The notes beneath the pieces were generated by a model. That model worked only from the letters and a program-made list of their open reading frames with translations. It was not told where the DNA came from and ran no database searches. Below are positions 9,465-17,800 of a DNA stretch of 35,220 bases, in pieces. The stretch comes from an uncultured Porphyromonadaceae bacterium (GTDB lineage: Bacteria; Bacteroidota; Bacteroidia; Bacteroidales; Muribaculaceae), in contig CAMWTJ010000018.1 of NCBI GenBank assembly GCA_947177185.1, positions 1-35,220 of the forward strand. The letters run 5' to 3'. Position numbers and translations under genes: made by a program. Positions within the stretch are counted from its first letter, which is position 1; each line of letters opens with the position of its first letter.

Positions 9465-10356
9465 AGTCTACGGGGTGTCTGACATAACACTTGCCTTCGG
9501 AATACCTTTCGCTGTCGCCATTGCTGAAACGCATGGTGTAGGGTACCACGACATTTTCCATGCGCACAGTCGATTTTATGGTGCACGTGGTGTGCGGCGG
9601 CACGTTTACATCCACATGCATCCATCTGTCCAAATTGGTGGGAAAATACTTGTATTGCTCGTTAGTGGCCATGTCCGTGAACCACTCTCGCAACTGCCAG
9701 CTGTCGGTGGCTGCCACATATTCAGGTATCTGCACACTTATATTCCTGTCCAGCGCCCATTGTTCCGAGGGGGCGTACATAGCCACTGCTTCGGCATTAA
9801 GATATGGGCTGATCTCCGCAGGCAGTTCCTGATCGCTGGCGTTTTCGACGTGTACGGCATAAGCTTTGACATGGCCGACACTGCGCTCCATGTTTTCCAT
9901 ATGGTAGACGATATCGACAAACTGCCATTTCTTCGCCGGCAACAGAAACACTTTAAGAAGTTCTGATTGATAGCCGTAATCGAGCCTTAGCGGCAATTGC
10001 ACCTGATGCATGTCGTCGAAGTTTTCAGAGCAACGAAAAGTGAGTTCGTCGCCATGCCTGTACATGTCGACCACATAATCTTCCGTTGTGAAATTCAGCC
10101 TTGCAAGCTCCGACGCAGGGCTGTCAAGCGATATTTCCCGTCCCTCGCTGTCATAGGCAGTCTGATAGAACGATTCGTATGTGTCGGGATTAATGTATTT
10201 AAGACCACGAGTCACTATTTTGACCGTAGCCTCGCTTCCGGGTCCGTCCAGGCTAATTTCGGAAGCCGATGGAGCTGTCGGCTCGACAAACACTTCGTTG
10301 TCGCACGCACATAGTGCCGCCGCCAGCATCAAAGCGGAGAGAGTCTTGGTTTTCAT
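9445..10356 (-). CDS. hypothetical SPII lipoprotein, 303 aa
   Basis: The N-terminus MKTKTLSALMLAAALCACDN is a lipoprotein signal with the lipid-bearing cysteine most likely at Cys18 (LCAC). The residues after it (DNEVFVEP) are acidic, which can favour export to the cell surface in Bacteroidetes. The mature part is beta-rich with no recognised catalytic motif. The C-terminal third (a VNVPPHTTCTIKST stretch near residue 254, then YTMRFSNGDSERYSEGKCYV) looks like an immunoglobulin-like or carbohydrate-contact fold, but I cannot name it. It overlaps the PagL-like gene by 20 bp, so the two likely work together at the outer membrane. Upstream, only 14 bp separate its ATG from the hairpin that follows gpmI, leaving no room for a separate promoter between them. 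Confidence 0.7.
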   Translation of the reverse strand: MKTKTLSALMLAAALCACDNEVFVEPTAPSASEISLDGPGSEATVKIVTRGLKYINPDTYESFYQTAYDSEGREISLDSPASELARLNFTTEDYVVDMYRHGDELTFRCSENFDDMHQVQLPLRLDYGYQSELLKVFLLPAKKWQFVDIVYHMENMERSVGHVKAYAVHVENASDQELPAEISPYLNAEAVAMYAPSEQWALDRNISVQIPEYVAATDSWQLREWFTDMATNEQYKYFPTNLDRWMHVDVNVPPHTTCTIKSTVRMENVVVPYTMRFSNGDSERYSEGKCYVRHPVDYEITIE

Positions 10357-10370
10357 TGCAGTTGTGATAA

Positions 10371-10406
10371 ATGCACTCCCCGCGCCGCACGGTGCGGGGA
10401 GTGCAT
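10371..10406 (-). terminator. hairpin after gpmI, terminator or attenuator
   Basis: ATGCACTCCCC and GGGGAGTGCAT are perfect 11-nt inverted arms that extend into GC-rich inner pairing. On the minus strand the stem is followed by TTTATCA, a short U-run. It sits in the 61-bp gap between the gpmI stop (10418) and the lipoprotein start (10356). It should act as an intrinsic terminator for gpmI, with partial readthrough feeding the lipoprotein-PagL pair. Confidence 0.75.
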
Positions 10407-10417
10407 GATTGTGATTA

Positions 10418-11935
10418 TCAGTCGGCGATAAGATCGTTGCCGCTCATCTCGGCAGGCTTTTCAACGCCGAGGATGTGCAGCAGCGAGGGAGCCACGTCGG
10501 CCAGACGGCCGTCGGCCACGCGTGCCGAAGCGTTGTCTGTGACGTAAACGAAGGGCACCGGGTTGAGCGAGTGCGCCGTGTTGGGAGTGCCGTCGGCGTT
10601 CTCGGCATTGTCGGCGTTGCCATGGTCGGCGATTATAATCACCTCGTAGTCGCTCTTGACAGCGGCTTCCACGGTGTCGTGCAGACAGTTGTCGATTGTT
10701 TCCACAGCCTTCTGGATAGCAGGATATACGCCGGTATGGCCCACCATGTCGCCGTTGGCATAGTTCACCACTATAAAGTCGTACTTTTCTTCCTTGATGG
10801 CCTCCACGAGTTTGTCCTTCACTTCGGGAGCGCTCATCTCGGGCTTGAGGTCGTAGGTGGCCACTTTGGGCGAAGGAACGAGTATGCGGTCCTCGCCGTC
10901 GTAGGGCTGCTCGCGGCCGCCGTTGAAGAAGAACGTCACGTGGGCGTATTTTTCCGTTTCGGCTATGTGCAGCTGCTTGAGGCCGAGCTTCGAAAGGTAT
11001 TCGCCGAGCGTATTGCCCACATTTTCTTTGTCGAAGATTATATATACGCCCTTGAACGACGCATCGTACGGCGTCATGCAGTAGTACTGCAGGCCGGGTA
11101 TGGTGTGCATGCCTTCTTCAGGCATATCCTGCTGGGTGAGCACCACGGTGAGTTCCTTGGCGCGGTCGTTTCGATAGTTGAAGAAAATCACCACGTCGCC
11201 CTCCTGGATGGTGCCGTCGACGGTGGCATTGTTGATGGGCTTTATGAATTCGTCGGTGATGTCGGCGTCATAGCTCGCCTGCATGGCGGCTACCATATCG
11301 GTGGCCTGCTCGCCCTCGCCTTTCACCAGGAGGTCGTATGCCACACGCACGCGCTCCCAACGCTTGTCGCGGTCCATAGCATAATAGCGGCCGATAATGC
11401 TCGCTATGGTGCCGGCACTCTTGGCGCAATGGTTCTGCAGCTGCTCGATAAAGCCCTTGCCGCTGCGGGGGTCGGTGTCGCGACCGTCCATGAAGCAGTG
11501 CAGGAACACATCTTTCAGACCGTAGTGGGCGGCGATGTCGCAGAGCGCGTACACATGGTCGAGCGACGAGTGCACACCGCCATTGCTGGTAAGGCCCATG
11601 AAATGCATGCGCTTGCCGGTGGTCTTGGCATATTCGAAGGCTTTCTTTATCATGGGATTGTTGAGCACGGAACCGTCGGCTATGGCCTTGTTGATTTTCA
11701 CAAGGTCCTGATAAACGATGCGTCCGGCGCCGATATTGAGGTGTCCTACCTCGGAGTTGCCCATCTGGCCGTCGGGCAGACCTACGTCCTCGCCGCCCGC
11801 TTTCAGCTGAGAGTGAGGATATGTCTTAAGCAGGTGGTCCCAATAGGGAGTAGGAGTGCTGAAGATGGCATCGCTGTGAGTGTGGTTGCCGATGCCCCAT
11901 CCGTCAAGGATTATTAGAAGAGCTTTTTTTGCCAT
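10418..11935 (-). CDS. gpmI: 2,3-bisphosphoglycerate-independent phosphoglycerate mutase
   Basis: The 505-residue protein interconverts 3- and 2-phosphoglycerate in glycolysis and gluconeogenesis using two metal ions (usually Mn) and a phosphoserine intermediate. The start is clear ([16 protein letters not shown]), with metal ligand Asp11. The catalytic serine is Ser61 in [20 protein letters not shown]. Further signatures are the [12 protein letters not shown] loop near residue 150 and the C-terminal [10 protein letters not shown] metal site. Length and motifs are normal. It lies 14 bp downstream of the small membrane-protein gene on the same strand and is probably read from the promoter ahead of the exonuclease gene. 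A strong hairpin follows. The enzyme is cytoplasmic. Confidence 0.98.
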   Translation of the reverse strand: MAKKALLIILDGWGIGNHTHSDAIFSTPTPYWDHLLKTYPHSQLKAGGEDVGLPDGQMGNSEVGHLNIGAGRIVYQDLVKINKAIADGSVLNNPMIKKAFEYAKTTGKRMHFMGLTSNGGVHSSLDHVYALCDIAAHYGLKDVFLHCFMDGRDTDPRSGKGFIEQLQNHCAKSAGTIASIIGRYYAMDRDKRWERVRVAYDLLVKGEGEQATDMVAAMQASYDADITDEFIKPINNATVDGTIQEGDVVIFFNYRNDRAKELTVVLTQQDMPEEGMHTIPGLQYYCMTPYDASFKGVYIIFDKENVGNTLGEYLSKLGLKQLHIAETEKYAHVTFFFNGGREQPYDGEDRILVPSPKVATYDLKPEMSAPEVKDKLVEAIKEEKYDFIVVNYANGDMVGHTGVYPAIQKAVETIDNCLHDTVEAAVKSDYEVIIIADHGNADNAENADGTPNTAHSLNPVPFVYVTDNASARVADGRLADVAPSLLHILGVEKPAEMSGNDLIAD

Positions 11936-11949
11936 GGTTGATGCTTTAT

Positions 11950-12183
11950 TTATTGTTTTTTTGAATTGTTCTTGATATCTTTTTCGCGCTCCTCGCGATA
12001 GCGCTCACGCCTGCGGAGGCTGAAATACAGGAGCACGAGTATAACCAGCGTGATGGCTATTATTCCAAAATAATACAGTGCCGAGGTGCGGCCTGCAGCA
12101 TAGTCGGGATAGCCTATGGCCGACATGACGGCGAGATAGACCAGCAAAACCGACGGCACGAGTATGGAACGTCTGATTTTCAT
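11950..12183 (-). CDS. small two-pass membrane protein, 77 aa
   Basis: Two hydrophobic segments, near residues 7-24 ([19 protein letters not shown]) and 36-54 ([19 protein letters not shown]), are followed by a highly charged tail rich in Arg, Glu and Lys. By the positive-inside rule the tail should be cytoplasmic. The family is not recognised. Its ATG overlaps the stop of the upstream exonuclease gene by 4 bp (ATGA), indicating coupled translation, and gpmI follows 14 bp later. Small proteins of this kind are common accessory membrane subunits in Bacteroidales, and the function cannot be read from the sequence. Confidence 0.75.
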   Translation of the reverse strand: MKIRRSILVPSVLLVYLAVMSAIGYPDYAAGRTSALYYFGIIAITLVILVLLYFSLRRRERYREEREKDIKNNSKKQ

Positions 12184-12836
12184 GATTTGTCAGCTGTTGT
12201 GTTGTCGCCACCGTCGGCAGATGCGCGGTATGGCGATGCCGCGGGGTCGAAATGCCCTTCCGACAGATATCGGTATAGTTTCAGGCACGCCCACGAATCA
12301 ATCGCTGCATAAGCTTGCTGCTGAGGCGTCAGCTCGGCGGCTTCCCAGTTGGTAAGCCGCTGTTTCTTTGATATTTTTTTGCCGAAAACTATTGCAAAAA
12401 TCTTTTGAAGGGAGCAGTCGGCTATGGCATAGTTCTTGACATAGCGCTGCAGCTCCACAAAGCCGGCCGGTTCTATGGCAGCCGTGCGCCGCAGAACACT
12501 GAAATCGTCGTGCACGGACAGTCCTACTTTGGTGATTCGCGGGTTTTCAAGAAACTCACGCAAAGGCGCAGGCAGTCCGAGGTGGTTCAGACGTATGAGG
12601 TAATTGTGCGCATCCGTACTCAACTGCATGAGTGCCACTTTGTTGACACATCCTTTCTTGAACGACGGCTTGGTTTCGGTATCGAATCCGACGAGGGTCT
12701 GCGAACCCAGGTCGGCAAGAGCCTTGTCGAGTGTTTCGGGCTTGTCGACCAAAGTGATAGGGCCATCGAATACCACCGGCGGCATCTCCGCCACGGCAGT
12801 CTTGTTTATTGTGAGGGAAAATGAATGCATTTTCAT
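12180..12836 (-). CDS. DEDDy 3'-5' exonuclease (RNase D / PolA exonuclease-like)
   Basis: I take ATG 12836-12834 (MKMHSF) rather than a TTG three codons earlier, giving 218 aa. The three exonuclease motifs are present: Exo I FDTET (Asp52, Glu54), Exo II around KVGLSVHDDFSVLRR near residue 107, and Exo III YAAIDSWA, with the Y-x3-D spacing of the DEDDy class. The protein should hydrolyse nucleotides from 3' ends with two metal ions; whether RNA or DNA is the substrate cannot be told. There are no HRDC domains, so it is shorter than RNase D and resembles the single-domain 3'-5' exonucleases common in Bacteroidetes. It heads the minus-strand run to the small membrane protein and gpmI. A good -7 box ends 6 nt before the start, so the mRNA may be leaderless. 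Confidence 0.9.
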   Translation of the reverse strand: MKMHSFSLTINKTAVAEMPPVVFDGPITLVDKPETLDKALADLGSQTLVGFDTETKPSFKKGCVNKVALMQLSTDAHNYLIRLNHLGLPAPLREFLENPRITKVGLSVHDDFSVLRRTAAIEPAGFVELQRYVKNYAIADCSLQKIFAIVFGKKISKKQRLTNWEAAELTPQQQAYAAIDSWACLKLYRYLSEGHFDPAASPYRASADGGDNTTADKS

Positions 12837-12842
12837 GACTTG

Positions 12843-12873
12843 CAAAGTTACTAATTTTATTTCACCCGCTAAA
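12843..12873 (-). promoter_or_regulatory. promoter of exonuclease-gpmI run
   Basis: On the minus strand TAACTTTG (12850-12843) is a perfect TAnnTTTG -7 box. It is preceded, after exactly 19 nt, by TTTA, one base off the TTTG -33 box. The -7 box ends 6 nt before the ATG at 12836, so the transcript would start at or very near the start codon. Confidence 0.65.
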
Positions 12874-12903
12874 ATATTTTATGGTTCTGACCGGTGCTTT
12901 TAT

Positions 12904-13020
12904 TTAAATAATGTGAATAGTGCATTTCCAAAACTCGTCGAACGGTTTCACCTTGCCGTCGGCATCGGTGAGCGCAAGGCCGACCTCAGAGAGCGAATGA
13001 AATGGAGCCCGTTGCACTCC
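12904..13020 (-). pseudogene. possible decayed coding remnant (about 38 codons)
   Basis: A minus-strand frame ending in TAA at 12906-12904 encodes a protein-like string including LSEVGLALTDADGKVKPFDE. It has the flavour of a tape-measure or bacterial domain fragment with a DADGK turn. No start codon, promoter or upstream domain accompanies it, and both flanks are AT-rich and non-coding. It may be the surviving tail of a deleted gene, or chance. Confidence 0.2.
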
Positions 13021-13066
13021 TATTAGAAATTTTTGGTCGAAAATTCACAAAAAAATGAGTCGGAGT

Positions 13067-13099
13067 ATTGTGTCATATCAAAATTTTCGCTACATTTGC
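13067..13099 (+). promoter_or_regulatory. promoter ahead of leader ORF and AAA+ ATPase gene
   Basis: TACATTTG at 13092-13099 matches the Bacteroidetes -7 box perfectly, and ATTG at 13067-13070 lies at about the -33 distance. Transcription should start near 13105. This leaves roughly 60 nt before the small ORF at 13166 and about 315 nt before the ATPase start at 13420, so the ATPase mRNA would have an unusually long leader. Confidence 0.6.
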
Positions 13100-13165
13100 G
13101 CCAAATTGGGTTAAAGCCACTTTTTAAGGCGCCCAAAGTCTTATAGTTAACGTTTCGTTACAAAA

Positions 13166-13237
13166 ATGAAGCATCAGCACCTTTCGAACAATCGTTTCGG
13201 CGACGCGGCTCCTCCGGGCTGCGCCATGATGGTGTGA
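13166..13237 (+). CDS. candidate leader small ORF, 23 codons
   Basis: ATG 13166-13168 opens a 23-codon frame that ends with TGA at 13235-13237. The peptide begins MKHQHLSNNRFGD and finishes APPGCAMMV. It lies about 60 nt after a good promoter and 182 nt before the ATPase gene. It has a single Cys near the end, two His and no membrane segment. The composition looks more like a real peptide than random translation, but I know no family and have no conservation data. It could be a regulatory leader peptide, a secreted or modified peptide, or chance. The A-rich stretch before the ATG resembles other starts in the window. Confidence 0.35.
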   Translation: MKHQHLSNNRFGDAAPPGCAMMV

Positions 13238-13358
13238 CGCTTCCCTATCCCACCAACATTTTTACAAGCTGAAAAGCAACCGACAGCCCGTGGTGTGTCC
13301 TTTCGCATCCGTACGGCAGCCGGCTTGCGCGCACATTGACATGTTGGTACATCTTCTA

Positions 13359-13378
13359 TCCGGCCCACGGGAGCCGGA
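13359..13378 (+). promoter_or_regulatory. leader hairpin before AAA+ ATPase gene
   Basis: The arms TCCGGC (13359-13364) and GCCGGA (13373-13378) enclose an 8-nt loop 41 nt before the ATPase ATG. An upstream GCCGGC (13319-13324) could pair with the first arm instead, giving two mutually exclusive folds. There is no U-run, so it is not a classical terminator; it may control translation. The rest of the 13238-13419 stretch shows nothing else. Confidence 0.3.
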
Positions 13379-13419
13379 CACAACGAACACATCTATTCAC
13401 AATCAACAACTATAAGACT

Positions 13420-14412
13420 ATGAAAAAAAACAAACCCGAAAACCAAAAGAAAAAGCAGCCGGACGAAGCCTCCGGCGAAATCAAGACCGAGGAACTGGAT
13501 TTTGACAGACTGCTTGATGAATTCATTAAGCCCGAACCCTTCGTGCCTCAACCCGACAACATAGCCGACCCGCTCGACAGCCTCACAGGACTGCACAGTG
13601 TAAAAAACCGCTTCCGCACGTTTGAAAAAGTTACGTATTTCAACCGCCAGCGCGCCTTAAAAGGCCTCCCCACCCTGGACCTCCCGCTCCATGCCGTGTT
13701 CATGGGCTCGCCGGGCACAGGTAAGACCACCGTGGCCAAAGCCCTCGGACGCATGCTGCGCCGGGCCGGGGTGCTCTCCAGAGGCCACTTGGTGGTGATG
13801 GAGCGCTCCACTCTGCTCGGCCAAAACTACAACGCCGAGGCCGAAAAGACTCTTGAAGCCATCGAGAAGGCCCAGGGAGGCATACTGCTCATAGACGAGG
13901 CATATCAGCTGTATCAGCCCTGCGACCCGCGCGACCCCGGCAAATTCGTAATAGAAACCCTTCTCACTGCCATGAGCGACGAGGGTCGTCGCGACTGGAT
14001 GCTTATCCTCGCCGGCTACACCGACCGAATGAAGCACATGATGTACATGAATCCGGGATTGCGCTCGCGCATACCTGAAGCCAACATCTACGAGTTCGAG
14101 GATTTTTCCGAAGCACAGCTGATGGAAATAGCCGAGCGGTATTTCGAAAGCAACGGCTACGTGCTGCGCGACGACGCGCACACGGCACTCGCACAACTGC
14201 TGCACAGCGACTATGCAGCGCGCGGCGAGGATTTCGGAAACGCACGACACGTGATAAATATCATACAGACACAAATCATACCTGCCATGGCCACGCGACT
14301 GGCCGACGTAACCGAACCGGGCATCGACGACCTGTCGGAAATACACGCCGCCGACATACCGCAGCCCACACTACATAAAAACATACGCCGCCGCGCCGGT
14401 TTCACCATCTAA
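13420..14412 (+). CDS. CbbX/SpoVK-like AAA+ ATPase
   Basis: I choose ATG 13420 (MKKNKPENQKKK), giving 330 aa. A frame open from 13336 adds 28 residues that look like translated leader. A charged, Lys-rich N-tail of about 60 residues is followed by the CbbX-family AAA+ core beginning at GLHSVKNRF. Walker A is GSPGTGKT (96-103, Lys102), Walker B ILLIDEAY (Asp159, Glu160), and the later GLRSRIP segment carries the arginine finger typical of the family. CbbX-type ATPases form hexamers that remodel partner proteins (Rubisco activase, EccA, SpoVK). No Rubisco or type VII secretion genes are nearby, so the target is unknown. The 126-aa gene starts 12 bp after the stop and is the obvious candidate partner. 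There is no signal peptide, so it is cytoplasmic. Confidence 0.88.
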   Translation: MKKNKPENQKKKQPDEASGEIKTEELDFDRLLDEFIKPEPFVPQPDNIADPLDSLTGLHSVKNRFRTFEKVTYFNRQRALKGLPTLDLPLHAVFMGSPGTGKTTVAKALGRMLRRAGVLSRGHLVVMERSTLLGQNYNAEAEKTLEAIEKAQGGILLIDEAYQLYQPCDPRDPGKFVIETLLTAMSDEGRRDWMLILAGYTDRMKHMMYMNPGLRSRIPEANIYEFEDFSEAQLMEIAERYFESNGYVLRDDAHTALAQLLHSDYAARGEDFGNARHVINIIQTQIIPAMATRLADVTEPGIDDLSEIHAADIPQPTLHKNIRRRAGFTI

Positions 14413-14424
14413 TCTGACAGAACC

Positions 14425-14805
14425 ATGATTTTTGAATATACAATACTGTCGACGGACGAGAACCAGCCCGTTGTACAGCGCCTTTCCGTCGGACTCCGTA
14501 CGAGTTACGGACTTGAAATACGCATCAGACACAGCGACCACGACAAACCCGAATACACCTGCCACACATCGGCACTCGTGAGGAGCAGCGACGCCATATG
14601 GCTCGCGCGACAGCTCGGAGTGGGTGTTTCGGAGCTGCCGCGCGAGATACGCGATTTCATGTCGGAAATATACGGTGGCATTATCAACCCCGGGCCAAGC
14701 GACATCAGCGACTGCTTCGCCGACATCATAGAACGGATGCTCGACCACGGATGCCACCTGCGCATCGAGCGCGGACACGGCGCACGCGGGTTTATATGCG
14801 CGTGA
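14425..14805 (+). CDS. hypothetical protein, 126 aa, paired with CbbX-like ATPase
   Basis: This small soluble protein starts at ATG 14425 (MIFEYTIL), 12 bp after the ATPase gene, so the two are probably one operon. It shows an N-terminal beta-rich half (FEYTILSTDE..., YGLEIRIRHSD) and a helical half (AIWLARQLGVGVSELPREIRDFMSEIYGG, near residues 56-85). It ends in a basic HLRIERGHGARGF tail. It has no known motif, no signal peptide and no membrane segment. The family is not recognised; position suggests a substrate or adaptor of the AAA+ protein. Its stop codon TGA (14803-14805) directly abuts the stop of the convergent macroglobulin gene. Confidence 0.75.
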   Translation: MIFEYTILSTDENQPVVQRLSVGLRTSYGLEIRIRHSDHDKPEYTCHTSALVRSSDAIWLARQLGVGVSELPREIRDFMSEIYGGIINPGPSDISDCFADIIERMLDHGCHLRIERGHGARGFICA

Positions 14806-17800
14806 CTACCGGCGCACGACGAGCATGGCGCCTGCCGAATGAGCCGTGAGCGCAGGCGAAAGCGCGCTCTGCACCGTGGCAAGACCTGCGGCAAACGCGC
14901 CGGCATTGTTTGCCGTGCAATCATAGCTCAGATGGTAGGTGCCTTTCGGCAGATAGCTGATGAACATGTTTGTGGCCGCGTCGCGGTTCTCGCGGTAAAA
15001 GCGCGCGCCGCCGCTCGTCACATAGCCGGGCGTCTGCTCCACGGGCTCAAGCGCTGCCGCACGTTCGTCGGTAATGGTCACATACTGCATGTCGCGCTCC
15101 ACCTTAAGAGTGAGCACCACACGCACCCTGCGGCCGAGCGACACCTCGTCGGCATACTGCATGGAGCCGTCGGGCGCTACCTCCACGATGCGTTTCTCAA
15201 TGCTTACGGCATCGCACGACGCCGCTTTCACATCCTGCGGACGCGCGCGGTAGCTGCTGATGACCGCGCCATACGAAGGTACGGACGCACCGGGCTGCAC
15301 ACGCAGGGTGCGTCCGGCCGCATCGGCTCCCAGCGCTACGGTGGCCTCACCGCCATAACGGCCGGCCTCGCCGATGCCCTCCACCGCACGGCCGTCGAGT
15401 GTCACGGACGCGGGTGCGTGGTCGGTGTGCCAGGGTGTGCCACTGCACAGAAACGAGCCAATGAGCTGCGTGGCATCGGCCGCGCCCAGCGCCGAAGTGG
15501 CCTGCTCACGCACCACGAGCCACTGACGCACGCCGTCGACAACGGACGCCGACGGGTCGACACGGCCATAGGCCATAAGTATGGGTGCATACTGCCCGAT
15601 ATAGCTCACCGACGGGAAACTTACGCCCTGCGAAGGCGTGGCGACCGCAAACTGGCTCACCGATTCCATAATCTGCCGTGCGACGGACGAATAGCCGTAT
15701 ATATCCAGCAATATGGCCATATTAGCTTTTACAGAAGTGGACGACGTGCGCCAGGTCTTTATGCAATGCTGCAACGTGGCGTCCAGCACCTTCTGCCCGT
15801 AGGCCGATGGCGCTATGTCCTTCCACATGCTGCGCACCACGGCATACGCCATATCCGGCTCGGCCTTGCGGCCGACGGATTCTTTTTCGAGCTGCTTGTC
15901 AATGTAGGCAAGCGCTTTTTTCATCATTGCCTGCAGAGCCGCGTTGTCGGGAAGGTATCCGGCGAGGCGCAGCAGTCCGAGATCGTGCAGAGCCGTTTCC
16001 GTAGCCCACACGCTTGACTCATCGCTCCATTTGCCCCAGCGCAGGCCGCCGTCGGCTGCAGCGAGAGAGCGCAACACCTTTATGGCGTTGTCTATATCGG
16101 CGCGCACGCGTTTTCCGTCAAGCAGCAGAGCCAGCCGGGCCATGCGCGCGGATTCGGATTCCGCTGCCTGCACCCAGGGTGTGGCATTGAGGGCGGCAAT
16201 TTTCAGCGCGTCGTTCTGAGCCAGACGCGATGTCAGACTGTCCCGACTCCATGCGGCGATAGCTTTGGCCACCTCGGGATTACGCTCCACTATGCCGCGC
16301 GCGGTACATGCGGCAAACAGCGCGTCGACAGCCGCCGGTGTGGTCGACGGTTTATATGTCACAAGACCGGGAAGAGCCTTCACTATGATCCAGGACGGAT
16401 TCCGGCAGTATTGCAGTGTATAAGAACCGTCGCGCACGGAGGGAATACGCAGTTTCAGCTCGCGGTCGCCCGGATTCAGATAGAAAGGCGTGCTTTCCAC
16501 CACGTCGCATTGAGCCGATTCCACAGGCACAAGCGTCTGCTCGCCGTCGGCGAATGTTCCGTTGGAACTGCGCACGCGGTAGCCTATAGCCGTGGCTTCA
16601 GGGGCCACTATCTCTATGGCGGTTTCAAATGAAGCACCGGGCTGCACCGACGATTCGTTTTCGGCAACGGACAGCCGCTGCATGGTCACGGCGTCGAATG
16701 TTTCCACCACCGTGCGTATCGTCGTGACTGTGTCGGTATTGTTGTAGGCTGTGGCCACAATGCTTGCCTTGTCGCCCACGCGCAGGAAACGCGGCAGGTT
16801 GGGCTGCACCATCACAGGCTTGTTGGCCACGATATCCCTGACAAGCTGGCCGGCGTTCATGTCGGCAGTCCACGCGAGCGCCTGCAGGCGCCACGTGGTG
16901 TTGGCATCGGGCACTGTGAAGTCGAGCGTCACGCGCCCGTCGGCGTCTGTGGCAAGCACAGGCTTCCAAAAAGCCTCCGCCACGTCGGCGTCCCTGTAGT
17001 CAAAACTCTCCGGCTGCACAGGCGCCACAGCTCCGTCTTCTTCAGCCGGGGCATCAATGGCTCCCGCTGCCGCACCGGCAGTCGTAACCACCTCGTCGAG
17101 CGCCACCTCTTCTTCAACAACAGCCCCGTCGGCCGAAGCCATCATTTTATTCATTTTCAGGCTTCGGGCCGCTATGCCATTGACGGCACCGCTCAGGTAA
17201 TATCCTGTGCCGCCGGGCCAATAGCGGAATGTCGGAGCCTGCAGCCCGGGAGCGTCGAGCAGCTTGAGCGCAGCATTTATTGTGCCGGAATTGCTGCCGG
17301 GGCGCAGGGTGCCCAGCTGCAGCTGCGGCCATGGCAAATCAAGCGAAAACTCCGAGGGCCATGACAGCCCGGCCAATGCGTCAAGCGAGTGATTGTACAT
17401 CGTGGCCGCCACAGCTGCCTCTACGGGTTTGCCATCGGCTCGCGACACACGCAGTGTCCAATGCTCTGACGCGCCCGGCACAAGACGGTCGCGGAAGCTC
17501 TCTCCCTCGATTTTCAGCGCCGACTGCTGCGGACGATTCACATCGATGCTGTATGTGTAGAGCTTTCCGTCGCGCACGGTGCCAAGTTTCAGGACGCCGT
17601 TGGAAGCGTCGGCCGGAAGGTCGAGCGACAGATGCCGGAAGCCCTTGCCGCGCCGCGACACCTCGGTTTCCACGATGCGGTCGCCCACACAAAGCGTGGC
17701 GTACAGCCACGTGTCCGACATGCCCACGCCGTACTGCACGCTGGCGCGGCCGGCGCTGTTAGTGGTAGTGGAGTGGCAATCTACAAGAAGCGGCATGTCT

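Noticed and set aside
10371-10406. CIRCE-like element (GCACTC...GAGTGC arms)
   Set aside because: The arms resemble HrcA's CIRCE, but the gap is far longer than 9 nt and the site follows gpmI, so a terminator or attenuator is the better reading.
13336-13419. N-terminal extension of the AAA+ ATPase from an upstream ATG
   Set aside because: The extra 28 residues have no family match and include the leader hairpin; ATG 13420 gives a normal Lys-rich start.
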